From Setophaga petechia (lineage: Eukaryota > Chordata > Aves > Passeriformes > Parulidae): DNA of 64,000 nucleotides. The notes under the pieces are model-generated. The model saw only the letters and a program-made list of their open reading frames with translations, had not been told where the DNA came from and did not search any database. The stretch lies in NCBI GenBank assembly GCA_024362935.1, contig JANCRA010000017.1, positions 124,001 through 188,000 of the forward strand. The letters run 5' to 3'. Of the stretch, positions 7,658-20,400 are shown piece by piece. Within the stretch, counting starts at the first letter, position 1, and every line of letters begins with the position of its first letter. A program made the position numbers and the translations under genes.

Positions 7658-8101
7658 TCACGTACATAGATTGGCAAAAGTGTCAGCAGGACATTCTGCC
7701 CCATATCTTCTCTTCGCATCCTTAGAACATCTTGCTTCACATCTCTTTTCCTGGGGTACATCTTGGCCAACTTCTTCATATTGTTTGCCCAAGGGCAGCA
7801 TGTTTCTGCTATAAGGCACGTATGCAGGGTTGTGCAGCTTGCTTCTATCCAGTGTCTGCTCAAAATGCTCTCTACATTCCTGAGCTTCCTGACACACCCC
7901 AGAGACTTTGGGGTTGTCATATTGGCAAACAAATTTCAGTCTGGGAACTTTTTGACATTCTTCAATTACTCGCGTGGGGTTTTTTGTTGTTTTGTTTTGG
8001 TTTGGTTTGGTTTTTTGTTGGTTTTTTTTTTTTGTTGTTTGTTTTGTTTTGTTTTGTTTTGTTGGTTTTTGTTTTTTGTTTTCCTCCAGAACAACTGTCA
8101 T
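7658..8101 (-). other. Uncharacterised 147-codon Cys/Lys-rich open frame
   Basis: Open on the minus strand, 5' of the HSF5-like gene in the same direction. The first ~45 codons only translate the A-rich tract and are not meaningful. The rest (TRVIEECQKVPRLKFVCQ onward) is cysteine-rich and ends ADTFANLCT. I do not recognise the family. It is open in all units, with Ala/Val at one site by class, and Lys/Thr in unit 6. Other copies: 18304-18747, 28953-29396, 39594-40037, 50240-50683, 60881-61324. It may be a fragment of an old mobile element or chance. Confidence 0.15.
7976..8084. repeat. T/G-rich low-complexity tract
   Basis: Irregular TTTTG / TTTGG / T-run sequence on the plus strand, A/C-rich on the other. 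It could be the decayed A-rich tail of a minus-strand retroposed sequence, but no target-site duplication or body is recognised. Copies start near 18622, 29271, 39912, 50558 and 61199. In unit 6 the 12-T run is interrupted by G at 61254. Confidence 0.8.
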
Positions 8102-11100
8102 AATGTAATGCTTCCAGAGAATCTTTTCCTACTTTTTGGGGAACTTCCTTTTGCTCCCGTCCCAGGTCAGGCCAATTCCCAGGGCTCCTTCCCAAAGTGA
8201 GCTGTAGCCCATGGCCTCCACTCCCCAGCTGGAACAGAAGGAAGCACAGAGTTTGCTGTTGTGGGAGGGGAGCTTCTCTTTCCTGCCTGCTTTCCCTTTG
8301 GCACAGGTTGGTGTGTGCTCATTTGATAAAGGCAGCTTTAAACTCTGAAGCAATTGCGTTTCAAACTGCTCCCTTCTCAAGCTCCTCTGTGGGTATCCTT
8401 GGACAAAAGGCCTCTTGCTGGGAGCTCCCAGTGGGCAGCTGAAGGAAGGAGATTGATATTTCAGGGTTGTGACTGCTGAAAGCAGCTGGTTTCTGGAGGT
8501 GTCCAGCGCTGGGAGTGGCTTCTTTTCTCACCTGCCTGCAGAAAATGAAGTCGCAAAGTGGGAATTTCATTTGTGGGGATGGCCACCAGGGCTGTTTGCC
8601 AAGAGGTGGGCTGGCAGAGAGGCAGGTCTCGTGCTAAACTGGCTGTGTGTTTGTTTTGATGGTGGGGAGCATCAGAGATGCAGACACAGACAGCAGCTGA
8701 AGGAACAGTGTGATTTACTGTAATGCAAAAGTGGAAAAAAGAGTCAGGAAAGGATAAGCTAAGCAACGCACCTCAGCATTATTACAAAAGGGTGCCTCTG
8801 GTGATTAAGGAAGATACATCACCAGGTACCCCAATGCTTTGCCGTTCATCCAGAGCTACACATCAGCTGGGGGAAGCTGTCCCAGCCAAGCCCTGCAGAG
8901 GCACGGCCGGGAACCGGGAAATCCTGCGGTGCCTCCGCCTTTGGCGGCCACGAGGCTTCCGAGTGCGCTGTGAGAGTAGCCCGGCTCTGATAGTGCTGCA
9001 CGAGCAACGTGCCAGAGCTTCTGCTGGGGGGACAGCTGGTTTCGTTCTCCTCTTGGTTTTCTCCCCGAGCCTGCCCAGGAACCAAGGGAGCCGGCTTGGA
9101 GCCAGCGCCCCCCAGGCAGGGCCAGATGTGGCCTGGTCCAGATTCTAAATGCTGGAAGCTTTCCCCAGGGAGTGGAGACCTCGATCCTACTGCTAACTAC
9201 GCTTTGTTGATGGGTGGGCACGTAGATCCAATTGCTGTTTGTGTCCTTACAAAGTGCACCAGTAGGGTTGAGTTGCTGAGCACGTGCACAGTTCCATGCA
9301 ATGCCTTGTGTTCCTGGAAGCTGTACATCCCATTGTCTCCTCTGCAGAAGACACGGGATATGACAACAAGGCCAAGTTGTTACCTGCTTTTATTCCCTCA
9401 GAACTTGTTAGACAGTATTTTTTCAAAGGACTGCGTTTGCCTCTCCTCAGCTTTCTTATTTGAAGCAGAGAGCTGAAGGAGTTTCAGGCCTGTGAGTGCC
9501 TGATCTCTCTTTCCCTCAAAAGGCTCTGCCTCTCAGAGCCCCGGTTACCTGCCGGTGCTTTGGCACGGGAATCATTCATTCCTTAAACTCCATTCCCTAA
9601 ACACAAGTGGACTTCAACTGCAAAGCCTCTCTTTGCAGTGGGATTGCTTTTGCCCTGCAGCCTCCATGGGCAAGGGCTTTGTGGGAGCAGGGGTCATCGG
9701 GGCCTGTGTCCTGAAACAGACCCAGGAAAAGGAGCAGATCCTGCTGCCTTCTGCTACTGCTGATCCGAGCAGCAAGTCCCCTGGCAGTTCCTTCAGGGAA
9801 CTTCACACAAAGGGCTTCCATCGTACTAGTGCTTGTGAGGCCTTCTTGCTCCCCAGTTGTCCTGGATTTTGGAGCATCTCAGCACTTGCGTCCATGGCCC
9901 TTCCTTCATGCCCAGCCTGCAGCAGTCACAGTCACTGCTGCCTCCCCCTTGCCGCAGCTCATTTGCCAAAGTGCTGCCAAAGGCAGCAGAGCTGGCTCAG
10001 GATCCCTGTTGGCTTCTGGTCTCTGGGATGAGCTTCAGAGGGACACTTGGAGCACTTCCTAAAGAGTTGCCCATGGGATGGGCGGTGGATTTGTCCTCCC
10101 CGGTGTCAGAGACTGAAATACAATAATTTATGGTTTAAACATTTTCATGGAAGACTTTTGCCTACCCCAGCAGAGCTGAGTTACAAAAGCTGCAGAGCTG
10201 ACCGCCACACCCTGAATGGGGCTCTGAGAGGCCCTACAGGGTTCTCTGAGGAGGAGGAGATAAAGTAACAGCTCAGGGGCATTCAGGAAGCACAAGCCAA
10301 TGCCTTCAGGGTGGAGATGACAGCCCCAGGGCTATCACCACAGGTTCACTGCCAGGTTCACACAGACCCTGGCACCAAAGCTGGGGGCAGAGAGGCTTTG
10401 GGGGAGTGTTGGAAAGCCTCTGGCGAGAGGCAGTGGCCGCCCATCCTCTGCTGGGCAGAGCAGCCCAGCTGTGGGGCCCTTCACCGGGGAAAAGCTTGTC
10501 CACAACAGAGGGGGTGATGTGCCCCATCAAAGGGCCCCCAAAGGGGTGCCCAGACCCCGCACCAGAGCCCTGCAGCACGATGCCGCAGACCCTCGGTGCA
10601 GCAAGGGACAGTGTCCAACTGGCCCCCCACAGGGGAGGCACCTGGGCGTTCCCACCTGCCCAAAGCGTGTGTGAATCCAGGGAATCCCTCACTCGTCAGG
10701 ATGTGTGGCAGCGTGGTGTGGGACCCTCACCACCAAGGAGACCGGATGGAGGAGAGCAGCGAGACACGGTGGGACCCTTGGACGGGTGATAAAGCTGTCA
10801 CACATAACCCCCACCACCCATGCAGCCTTCTTTCTCCTCCTTTCTTTTCTCTTTATTTCTCTTGGCCTCTCTTACGATTCAATAAAATACACCAATTTAG
10901 CACAAATCACAGAACACCCGTCGCAGCTGACAAATGGCATTTCTTGCAGATTGCTACGGCCGCACTGCTGATCCACGAATACACAAGAATCGATTTCAGC
11001 TGAAGAATGTCATTTATTACAAATTGCTACACCCAATTGTTGACAATATAGAACGATACAAATCTCATTTTAGGTTAAAACCAGGAATTTATTAGATTAT

Positions 11101-12776
11101 TACAACCAGTCTGTGTAAAAATATACAAATACTAACTTCAGTTAACAAAACTAAATTTATTGCCAACCTCCACAACAACTCACTATACACAAAGATCAAT
11201 TAGGCACTTAACAATTTATTACATGTAACTACAAACGAACAAATAGCAACACAACTGCATATATAGGAAACAGAACTAAACACTGATATAACAACATCCA
11301 TGTATACTTAGATAGAAATATACACATAGATGGAATTACAAACAAATATGTATCTATACACGTACATATATACAGAGCGTACATCCCTAAACACCACACT
11401 TACAGAAACAGTCCTATACAAACAGCAACCCACAAACGTGCACATCCAAATGATAATGCATCTCTAGACATTTCTACATAACAGACATGTCTGGAGATGG
11501 ATAGACATGTCTATCCAAATGGATAATCCAGTTCTAGACATGTCTACACGGAGCTCAAAGCAGAGGGATCCCAGCTGCCCCATCCTCAACGCCTCTCGCT
11601 CGGTCTCCTCCTGCCGTGCAGAGCAGCTCTCCTGGACAGGGACAGCAGATGGCACATCTGGCAAGCAAAGGGAACACTGAGTGAGTACGGGGACGTTTCC
11701 CTTGGCAGCAGCTGCACTTCCATCAGAGCCTCCCCAGGGGGGTCAGAAAGAGAAAGCAGCCGAGCGGGCCAGGCTGTGGTGAGCGCAGCCGCGGCGGGAC
11801 TGTCCCGCAGCCCCGGCAGCCCGGCACAGCCGGCACAGCTGCCGGGCCCTGCCGGCACAGCTGCCTTGCCCAAGGACAGCCCCTGTGCCAGCCGGGGCAG
11901 CTGCGCTGAGCAGCCCCAGCACGGGCAGGGCCCGCTCCTGCCCCGCCGGGCAGTGCCCACGGCCACAGCCCACGGCACCCTCGGCCCCACCTGCCTGCCC
12001 GGGCCTGTGGCCTCAGCCGGGCTCTCTCCAGGCTGGCAGCAGCAGGTCCCCGTCCACTGCTCTTGCTCTTGGCCTTCAGCTCCTCCCTGCTGGCTCCCGT
12101 CAGTCTCCGGCTGTCCTCGAGGCCTTCATGGCAGCTGTGGCAAAAAGTGGAGGCTCTGGAATTGCTTCCAAAGCCTGGCAGGGCTGCAGCCCCGGAGCCC
12201 TCAGTGCTCCCTGCTGGCCCCCTCCACCCCCTCAGCCCCGCCATGCTCTGGGTGAACCCCCAGCCCCCTTCAGTTTCTTCAGCCCCTCACAGTCCTCTCA
12301 CGCCCCTCAGTCCCTTCTGAGCCATCCCGTCCCCTGAGACACAGAGCCTGTGCCACTTCCCTGTCACCTCAGCGCCACCATGGCCCTTGGCTGCCCCACA
12401 GCCCTCAGCCCCAGCAGCAGCAGCTCAGGGTCACCGTCCCTTCAGCGCCACCGCCCCCTCAGCCCCCTCTGTCTCACCGTCCTTCAGCAGCTCCTCAGGG
12501 GACAGCGCCTGGGGCCAGCGGCAGCTCCCACCGCTCCAGGGACAGCCGGGGCTGCCAGTGCTGCTCCGCCCGGCCCGACCGCCAGCTCGGGCCCAGCACA
12601 GGGACAAGGGGGCACCGGGGGAAAAGCAAAAAGTGAAAAAGGCAGCCGAGGGGGGAAAGAACTACAAATGCAGCCTAGGCCTACACCAACAGCAATCTAT
12701 CCATCAATCTCTCCATTTAAACATTCCTATTCCTCTTACTATATAACTATACACATTTATAAAGCTAACTTCATAC

Positions 12777-12785
<9 letters not shown>

Positions 12786-12811
<26 letters not shown>
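12786..12811. repeat. (TA)13 microsatellite
   Basis: Unit 2 copy, same length as unit 1. Confidence 0.95.
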
Positions 12812-12817
<6 letters not shown>

Positions 12818-13520
12818 CATATTTTACTCTACACATATCAAAATCTAAGCCTGAAAATCTATAAATGTAAATAGATAATAAAATATAATTATAGCCCATC
12901 TATAACTATATACATATCCACATTTAACTATACAGATCTATCAATATATGTGCATATAAAGTGAACACTATCATCTACAAATGGAACGATAACCACTAAT
13001 AAATAGAACCATAGAACTCTATAAACACATCTACAAACAGAGGAGTTCTACCTGCCCGATGGTCACAGGCTCTCCCCTGCCTCTTCCTGCCCTGCAGGGC
13101 AGCCCTCCCGGAGACGTTGGTCACACGGCATCTGGGGAGCAAAGGGAACGCTCAGTCAATATTGGCCCTTCTGCACCTTTCCCTTGGGCAGCAACTGTCC
13201 TTCTACCAGGGGCTGTCAAAGATGGCCTGAAAGGCAGACTCTCACTTGGCAATTTGAAGCAATGTGCCCTTAAAAGAACAGGGCCCATTCCAAGTGTTCA
13301 AAGTGGGCTTCAAAACATTGAAGTATCTCGATAAAGTCTCAGCCCCCGCAGTGCAAAGGGCACCCAGGAGAGCTTGAAACACAGACTGTCCCAGCTGCCA
13401 CAAGGAAGCCCAGCCTCGTTCTTTCTCTGAGCTGACAGAGAGACCTCAGTCCTCTCACTGAAATGGCTGAAGCTGAGGGTGCTGGGAGCTGAGTCATGAA
13501 CCGGCTCCATTACCTGCCAT

Positions 13521-16500
13521 CTACAAACTGCCCTCTGCAGGGAGCAGCAGCTGCTCCAACTCGACCAGCAGCTCTGGCAGGAAGGGCTGGGAGGGACAGA
13601 GCTCCCTACGAGGCCTGCAGGCTGCACCAGCTTAGCTAAGGAATGGATCCAAAGTGCTCCTTCTCTCCTCTTAGGCCTCCCTAATCAGGGGTCATTCAAG
13701 CTTTTCCTTCTGATACTGGAGTTCCTGTGATTTTTCAATTGGTTGGCCTCTGATGTTGTGCTCGTTGCTTTTCTTGTGGGTCAGGACCAATACCAGCAGA
13801 CTGGTACTATATTCAGTCAGTGATTTGGACTTCTGCCCTGACTTTTTGCTCTTTTTTTCCCCTGTTCCTTCAAGAGTCGCTCAGCCCGGCCTCCCCTGGC
13901 ACCCTGCAGCAAATTTATCCAGCAACTTCAGCACAAAACTGGGACACCCGGCTCGGCGGCGCAACTCCCACAAGGTCAGGTTTATTCCCTGCTCTCGCGC
14001 CCCAGCAGAGGACTCGGTGTCAGAGCCTCTGGAGAAGCGTGGAGGGCAGGGCTCAGGGAGGTTGTGCCAGTGCAGGATTTGAACTAAAGGCACCAGGAAG
14101 CGCCAACCCTGCCCAGAGCAGCCATCTCCCAGCTCTCTGAACCAGTGTGGGCTCTGTCCTTACCAGGCTCCTCGGGCTCCTGCGAACTGTTCCTGCAGCT
14201 CTCGCTGCCAGATGCGGCTTCCTCTGCTGCAGCTCTGTTCACAGGCTCCCCTCCTGAAGAATCAGGGGCAACACCAACATTGTCCTGAGCAGAAAAACAG
14301 AAAGAAAGGAACCCAAAGATCACTCACGATTTTGCTGGAATCATATCGGGCATACAATGACTCTCCTTCTCCACTCCCAAAGGCCATGGAGCACAGAGGA
14401 GGGAACACTGCCCACACGGTTCACATGACAAGCCTTTTAAACTCAGGACTCGGGGGGCCAAGGTGAAAGTGAAGCTCTTACAAAATGACCTTTGAGACAA
14501 AACACAAACACACAAAACCAGAAGACACCAAGTCAGGGGACGTGCCCCCACGCTCTGACCCTGCCTTATCCCAGAGCTGTGAGAAATCAGCCAGCACACA
14601 GCCAGGGGCTCTCCTTGCTGCCAGCCCTGCTGCCAGAAAGGGCAGAGCTCGCCGCCAGCCCTGCCCAGGGCTGTGCGCTGCAAACGCACAGGCCAAGCAC
14701 ACATTTCTGCCTGGGCGTCTCAGCACCCCCAGCCAACCGCTCACACAACCCATCACAAGGTGCTGCTTCTCGGAGCCCTCTGCTGCTGCCCCACGGGTGT
14801 CATCCAGGCAAACATTTCTGCACCCAGGCTATTTCCACGATCGCATTTGTGATCAGTGGCAAAAATCTGTAAATCGTTAGGGTGGGGAAAAAAAAGCAAC
14901 CCAAAAGACCGGAAAAGCCAGACAACCAAGCAGTGTTTCTATTCCACCGAGGAACTAAATGTTCACAATGAAGCAAATTAACTTTGGACACGAAGATATT
15001 CTCACTGTGACCAGTTCCGGAATATTCATCTCTTCTGCCATAGCCCGTCCATCAGAACCCTAAAGACTCTAAAGATGGTTCCGAGCCTGCAATGTTTCCT
15101 TTTGTTATGGAATAAAATGCTCCTCTAAACTGCCGTGTGTGACTTTACAGAAGACAAAAGTCATGCCACTTGAGAATAAGGTATTGGTAAATCCAAAAAA
15201 ACACACTCTGCCCCTTGAGTCATAATCACAAATGTACTGCAGGCAATGGGTCAGCACACCAACAGAGAGAGAGACATTCTCTGGCCAACACGTGTAATAA
15301 TCTGCAAAAGGACAGGGAGCTGCAGCTGCAGCCCAGCCCCAGCCACGGCTCTGGCAGCGCCTACACGCACGGCAGGGCTCACACAGCAGCAGCAGCAGCA
15401 GCTGCAGCCCTTGCTTTGCCTTGGCCTTCCCACCCAAAAGAGGCACAGCCCACATCTGCTGCAGCTGCAACAGAGGCACCTCTGGCATGCCCCTCCCCAC
15501 ACGGGACACTTGGCGCCTTCAGTGCCACTTCTCCAAACGCTCTTCTCCTCTTTCCCAGCAAGTAAAACCTCTTCTTCATCCCCTCTTTTAGAAATCTTTC
15601 TTTACCAAGAATAATTCAATAACTAAATCATGATGAAATAAGTTCAATTAAAGAAGCCTCTGCTTCTCAGCCGTGTAACAGGGTTCAAAAGCGCTCAGTC
15701 CAGCCCCTTTTATCCCCATCCAATGGAATTACCTGCGCAGAGGGAGATCTTTCAGACAGGGACCTCCTGATCTCCCGAATCATCTTCTCCACAGCAAGGC
15801 CCAGATCTGCCGGTGGCCATTCCTCCTCTCCAGGGGCGTTCTGTGCTGCACAAGCCGCACTGCCGGGTGCAGCGCTGCGCCCTGAAGTGCCCGGGGTGGC
15901 TGCAAGAATCCAAACACATTGGTCAGGCTCCACAACGTGGCCGTGGGACACAGAGCTCTAGCGCTGCTGTGGATCAAACATGACGGGAAGCACACAGCAC
16001 AAGCAGGCAGAGAATCTTTTGGCCTCCTAGCTGCCCCTGCCTAGTAGGCTTGACAACTTCTGGCCGAGAATGACAGAGCCTTGTGGAAAACTACTTCAAA
16101 ACGGTCACTTTTCACGACCTTTTGGAAAAACAAGGCTACAACTCTTTTCCTACCTCGCGAGTCGCAGGCTGGGGGCTGCTGCTCCCTGTGGAGCTGCTGG
16201 AAGCGGCAGGGCTGCATGGCCAGCACCTCCCGCTCGGCCGGAGGCAGCTGCTCCCCGTGGAGCTCCTGCGAGCGGCTGCGGGGCCCCTCCGGCCCGAGCG
16301 GCAGAGGCCGCTCCCCGTGCAACCCGAGCAAGTGGCAGGGCGGGATGCCGAGCACCTCCCGCTCGGCGGGCAGCGGCCGCTCCCCGTAGAGCTCCTGGAA
16401 GCGGCTCGGCCCCTCCCGCCGGGCCGGCAGCGGCCGCTCCCTGTGCAGCAGGTGGAAGCCGCAGGGCGGGCGCCGGGCGAGCAGCGGCCGCTCCCCGGGG

Positions 16501-17141
16501 CGCTGCTGCAGGCGGCCGGGCCGGGGGCTGCGCAGCTCCCGCCCGTCCGGCAGCGTCCGCTCCCTGTGCAGCAGGAGGAAGCCGCTGGGCGGGCGCCCGG
16601 CCGGCAGCGGCGGCCGCTCCCTGGGCAGCGGCGTGAAGCGCCCGCGCCGCCCGGCCGCCTGCAGCGGCCGCGCCCCGGGGCGCTGCTGGGAGCCGCAGGG
16701 CGGGCGCCCGCGGCCCTCCCGGCCCGCCGCTGGCCGCTGCCTGTTGGCCGCGCTCCGGCGCTTGATGCGGAGCAGGAGGTCGGGGCGGTCGCGGCGAAAG
16801 CAGGGGTTGCTGTAGTGGAGCCAGGCCCCGGCATCGCCCGGCGCAGCCGAGCCGAGCCAGCCCGGCACCTTGCGGAAGCCGTAGCGGTAGAGCTGCCGCA
16901 CGAAGCTGCGGAACTGCGTGGCCCTGAAGGTGGGCGGCACCGGGGCCGGCCCGTGGCCACGGCCCCTGTGGGCGTGGCCCGAGCTGAGCAGCTCCCGCTC
17001 CAAGAGGGAGCGGTCGAGGAGCAGCCCCTGGGCGCGGCTGTCCCAGCGCACGGAGCAGACGCGGGGGCTGTTCACCAGGCGCCAGAGCTTGGCGGGGAAG
17101 GTGCCGGCGCTGAGCCCGGCGGGCAGCGGCAGCTCCGCCAT
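13521..17141 (-). CDS. HSF5: HSF5-like gene, copy 2
   Basis: Exons 17141-16154, 15899-15733, 14284-14164 and 13621-13521. The predicted protein is identical to copy 1. The only exon change is at 15829 in exon 2, which turns a Gly codon GGG into GGA and is silent. All splice signals are kept. With 11 pentamers upstream, the frame leading into the ATG differs from copy 1, which supports the ATG at 17141 as the true start. Confidence 0.8.
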
Positions 17142-17406
17142 GGCGTCGATCGCCGACTGCGGCCACAACGCCCGCGGCGCAACGGCCGCGGCTGCGCCGG
17201 CGGCGCGCGGCCTCAGGGGAGCGCTGCGCTCGGGCCCGCGCGCGCCCAGCGCGGCCCCAGCGCGGGCCGGACTGGGCGGGGACGAGCGCGGCAGAGCCGC
17301 GGCTGCGGGCACTGCGCGGGCGGGGCGGCTCCGGGGCGGGCCGGGCTCGGCTCGGCTCGGCTCGGCTCGGCTCGGCTCGGCTCGGCTCGGCTCGGCTCGG
17401 CACAGC
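17142..17406 (-). promoter_or_regulatory. CpG-island promoter region of copy 2
   Basis: Same GC-box arrangement as copy 1, five bases longer owing to the eleventh pentamer. Confidence 0.6.
17347..17401. repeat. (TCGGC)11 pentamer microsatellite
   Basis: One copy more than unit 1, and the sole cause of the +5 bp of unit 2. Confidence 0.95.
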
Positions 17407-20400
17407 ACGGCAGGTTATCCCCACGCTGCATCCCGTGCCTGGGTAACCGTCGGTGACAGAGAGGAAGGACATTGCTCTGTCTTGGCTGCGGAAAGGATGA
17501 AAAGGGGCGATTAGGACCTGCCCCTTCCTCCCGCACACATTCATTTGGGCTCCTTTTCAGCAGACTAGCTGGTTTTATCTCACTGTGTCTGCCTGTCTTT
17601 GGCAGAGTTGGCACATCTCTCGTGAATTGGAGTCAGCTACAGCAACAGGAAGGGGCAGCAGTTTTGTCAGCATTGATACCAAAGCCAAAGTGGGGCCCCA
17701 TGGATGGATGTTGCTTTCTTCAAGGGATTTTTGGCCTAGAGTCATAGCAAACTCACACTGGTGTCTTCCCAAACGGCGTTGCCTTTTTTATTTCCACAGG
17801 AATCACCTCTTCTTTTTCTTCCCCCCATCTGGGGAGAGCTGCAATGCAGATGCCTCCTGCAGCCAACTCTTGTCACTGTACACTGACCAAGAAGATCTTG
17901 CAGTGGAGAGAGGCTTCCTAGAGCTGCTGTGGAGAGCTGAAGGGGGAAGCTTTGTCCCTTAGTCTTGAAGTCTTGTTGGGGAGCTGCTCGTGCTCTGGGG
18001 GACAGACACCAGTGGTGTTCATCCAAGCCTTGCCGGTTCGTTCCTGTAAAGAAAGAAAGAAAGTGTACGGACGCCAGATAGAGCAAAAAGGTGTATGGGA
18101 GGGAGACGGGGAAAAGGAGAGGGGTAATAGAGAAAGGAGCCCTGCAGAGGCAGAGATCAATCTTCATGGAGATAATGATCAATGCTCAGTTGATTGCAAA
18201 TCTCAGGGTACATTTGTATGGTAATGCAGGGTTCAGCAACGCGAGAATACATATAACTGGTTACAAAGTGTTATGTATCGACAAAGAGCTAACCTATGTT
18301 TGGTCACGTACATAGATTGGCAAAAGTGTCAGCAGGACATTCTGCCCCATATCTTCTCTTCACATCCTTAGAACATCTTGCTTCACATCTCTTTTCCTGG
18401 GGTACATCTTGGCCAACTTCTTCATATTGTTTGCCCAAGGGCAGCATGTTTCTGCTATAAGGCACGTATGCAGGGTTGTGCAGCTTGCTTCTATCCAGTG
18501 TCTGCTCAAAATGCTCTCTACATTCCTGAGCTTCCTGACACACCCCAGAGACTTTGGGGTTGTCATATTGGCAAACAAATTTCAGTCTGGGAACTTTTTG
18601 ACATTCTTCAATTACTCGCGTGGGGTTTTTTGTTGTTTTGTTTTGGTTTGGTTTGGTTTTTTGTTGGTTTTTTTTTTTTGTTGTTTGTTTTGTTTTGTTT
18701 TGTTTTGTTGGTTTTTGTTTTTTGTTTTCCTCCAGAACAACTGTCATAATGTAATGCTTCCAGAGAATCTTTTCCTACTTTTTGGGGAACTTCCTTTTGC
18801 TCCCGTCCCAGATCAGGCCAATTCCCAGGGCTCCTTCCCAAAGTGAGCTGTAGCCCATGGCCTCCACTCCCCAGCTGGAACAGAAGGAAGCACAGAGTTT
18901 GCTGTTGTGGGAGGGGAGCTTCTCTTTCCTGCCTGCTTTCCCTTTGGCACAGGTTGGTGTGTGCTCATTTGATAAAGGCAGCTTTAAACTCTGAAGCAAT
19001 TGCGTTTCAAACTGCTCCCTTCTCAAGCTCCTCTGTGGGTATCCTTGGACAAAAGGCCTCTTGCTGGGAGCTCCCAGTGGGCAGCTGAAGGAAGGAGATT
19101 GATATTTCAGGGTTGTGACTGCTGAAAGCAGCTGGTTTCTGGAGGTGTCCAGCGCTGGGAGTGGCTTCTTTTCTCACCTGCCTGCAGAAAATGAAGTCGC
19201 AAAGTGGGAATTTCATTTGTGGGGATGGCCACCAGGGCTGTTTGCCAAGAGGTGGGCTGGCAGAGAGGCAGGTCTCGTGCTAAACTGGCTGTGTGTTTGT
19301 TTTGATGGTGGGGAGCATCAGAGATGCAGACACAGACAGCAGCTGAAGGAACAGTGTGATTTACTGTAATGCAAAAGTGGAAAAAAGAGTCAGGAAAGGA
19401 TAAGCTAAGCAACGCACCTCAGCATTATTACAAAAGGGTGCCTCTGGTGATTAAGGAAGATACATCACCAGGTACCCCAATGCTTTGCCGTTCATCCAGA
19501 GCTACACATCAGCTGGGGGAAGCTGTCCCAGCCAAGCCCTGCAGAGGCACGGCCGGGAACCGGGAAATCCTGCGGTGCCTCCGCCTTTGGCGGCCACGAG
19601 GCTTCCGAGTGCGCTGTGAGAGTAGCCCGGCTCTGATAGTGCTGCACGAGCAACGTGCCAGAGCTTCTGCTGGGGGGACAGCTGGTTTTGTTCTCCTCTT
19701 GGTTTTCTCCCCGAGCCTGCCCAGGAACCAAGGGAGCCGGCTTGGAGCCAGCGCCCCCCAGGCAGGGCCAGATGTGGCCTGGTCCAGATTCTAAATGCTG
19801 GAAGCTTTCCCCAGGGAGTGGAGACCTCGATCCTACTGCTAACTACGCTTTGTTGATGGGTGGGCACGTAGATCCAATTGCTGTTTGTGTCCTTACAAAG
19901 TGCACCAGTAGGGTTGAGTTGCTGAGCACGTGCACAGTTCCATGCAATGCCTTGTGTTCCTGGAAGCTGTACATCCCATTGTCTCCTCTGCAGAAGACAC
20001 GGGATATGACAACAAGGCCAAGTTGTTACCTACTTTTATTTCCTCAGAACTTGTTAGACAATATTTTTTCAAAGGACTGCGTTTGCCTCTCCTCAGCTTT
20101 CTTATTTGAAGCAGAGAGCTGAAGGAGTTTCAGGCCTGTGAGTGCCTGATCTCTCTTTCCCTCAAAAGGCTCTGCCTCTCAGAGCCCCGGTTACCTGCCG
20201 GTGCTTTGGCACGGGAATCATTCATTCCTTAAACTCCATTCCCTAAACACAAGTGGACTTCAACTGCAAAGCCTCTCTTTGCAGTGGGATTGCTTTTGCC
20301 CTGCAGCCTCCATGGGCAAGGGCTTTGTGGGAGCAGGGGTCATCGGGGCCTGTGTCCTGAAACAGACCCAGGAAAAGGAGCAGATCCTGCTGCCTTCTGC

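Larger units (their letters stand above)
1..10641. repeat. Tandem unit 1 (10,641 bp)
   Basis: First of six full head-to-tail units; the sequence at 1 (ctgggcgttcccacctgccc) recurs at each unit start. The true biological start of the unit is unknown because the window edge sets the phase. It has 10 TCGGC pentamers and 13 TA dinucleotides. It carries C at 686 and 1747, and class A bases at 7355 (C), 7513 (G), 7550-7551 (AA), 7716 (G), 8166 (G), 9386 (G), 9395 (C), 9415 (G), 9840 (G) and 10490 (A). One private difference was seen, T at 5352 in intron 1. Confidence 0.98.
6756..13520. other. Intergenic span between gene copies 1 and 2
   Basis: 6756-7380: mixed sequence with no gene. 7402-7417: short GAAA run. 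7658-8101: uncharacterised frame with the T/G tract. 8100-10641: unique-looking sequence of average composition where many short frames overlap but none resembles a known protein. The unit 2 start lies at 10642, followed by the same blocks as in the copy 1 3' flank. I find no CR1-type 3' end or other known interspersed repeat by eye. Confidence 0.7.

Noticed and set aside
9555..10268. Plus-strand frames of 70-160 codons in the distal flank
   Set aside because: Overlapping frames of chance length, no family resemblance, no clear promoter or splice structure.
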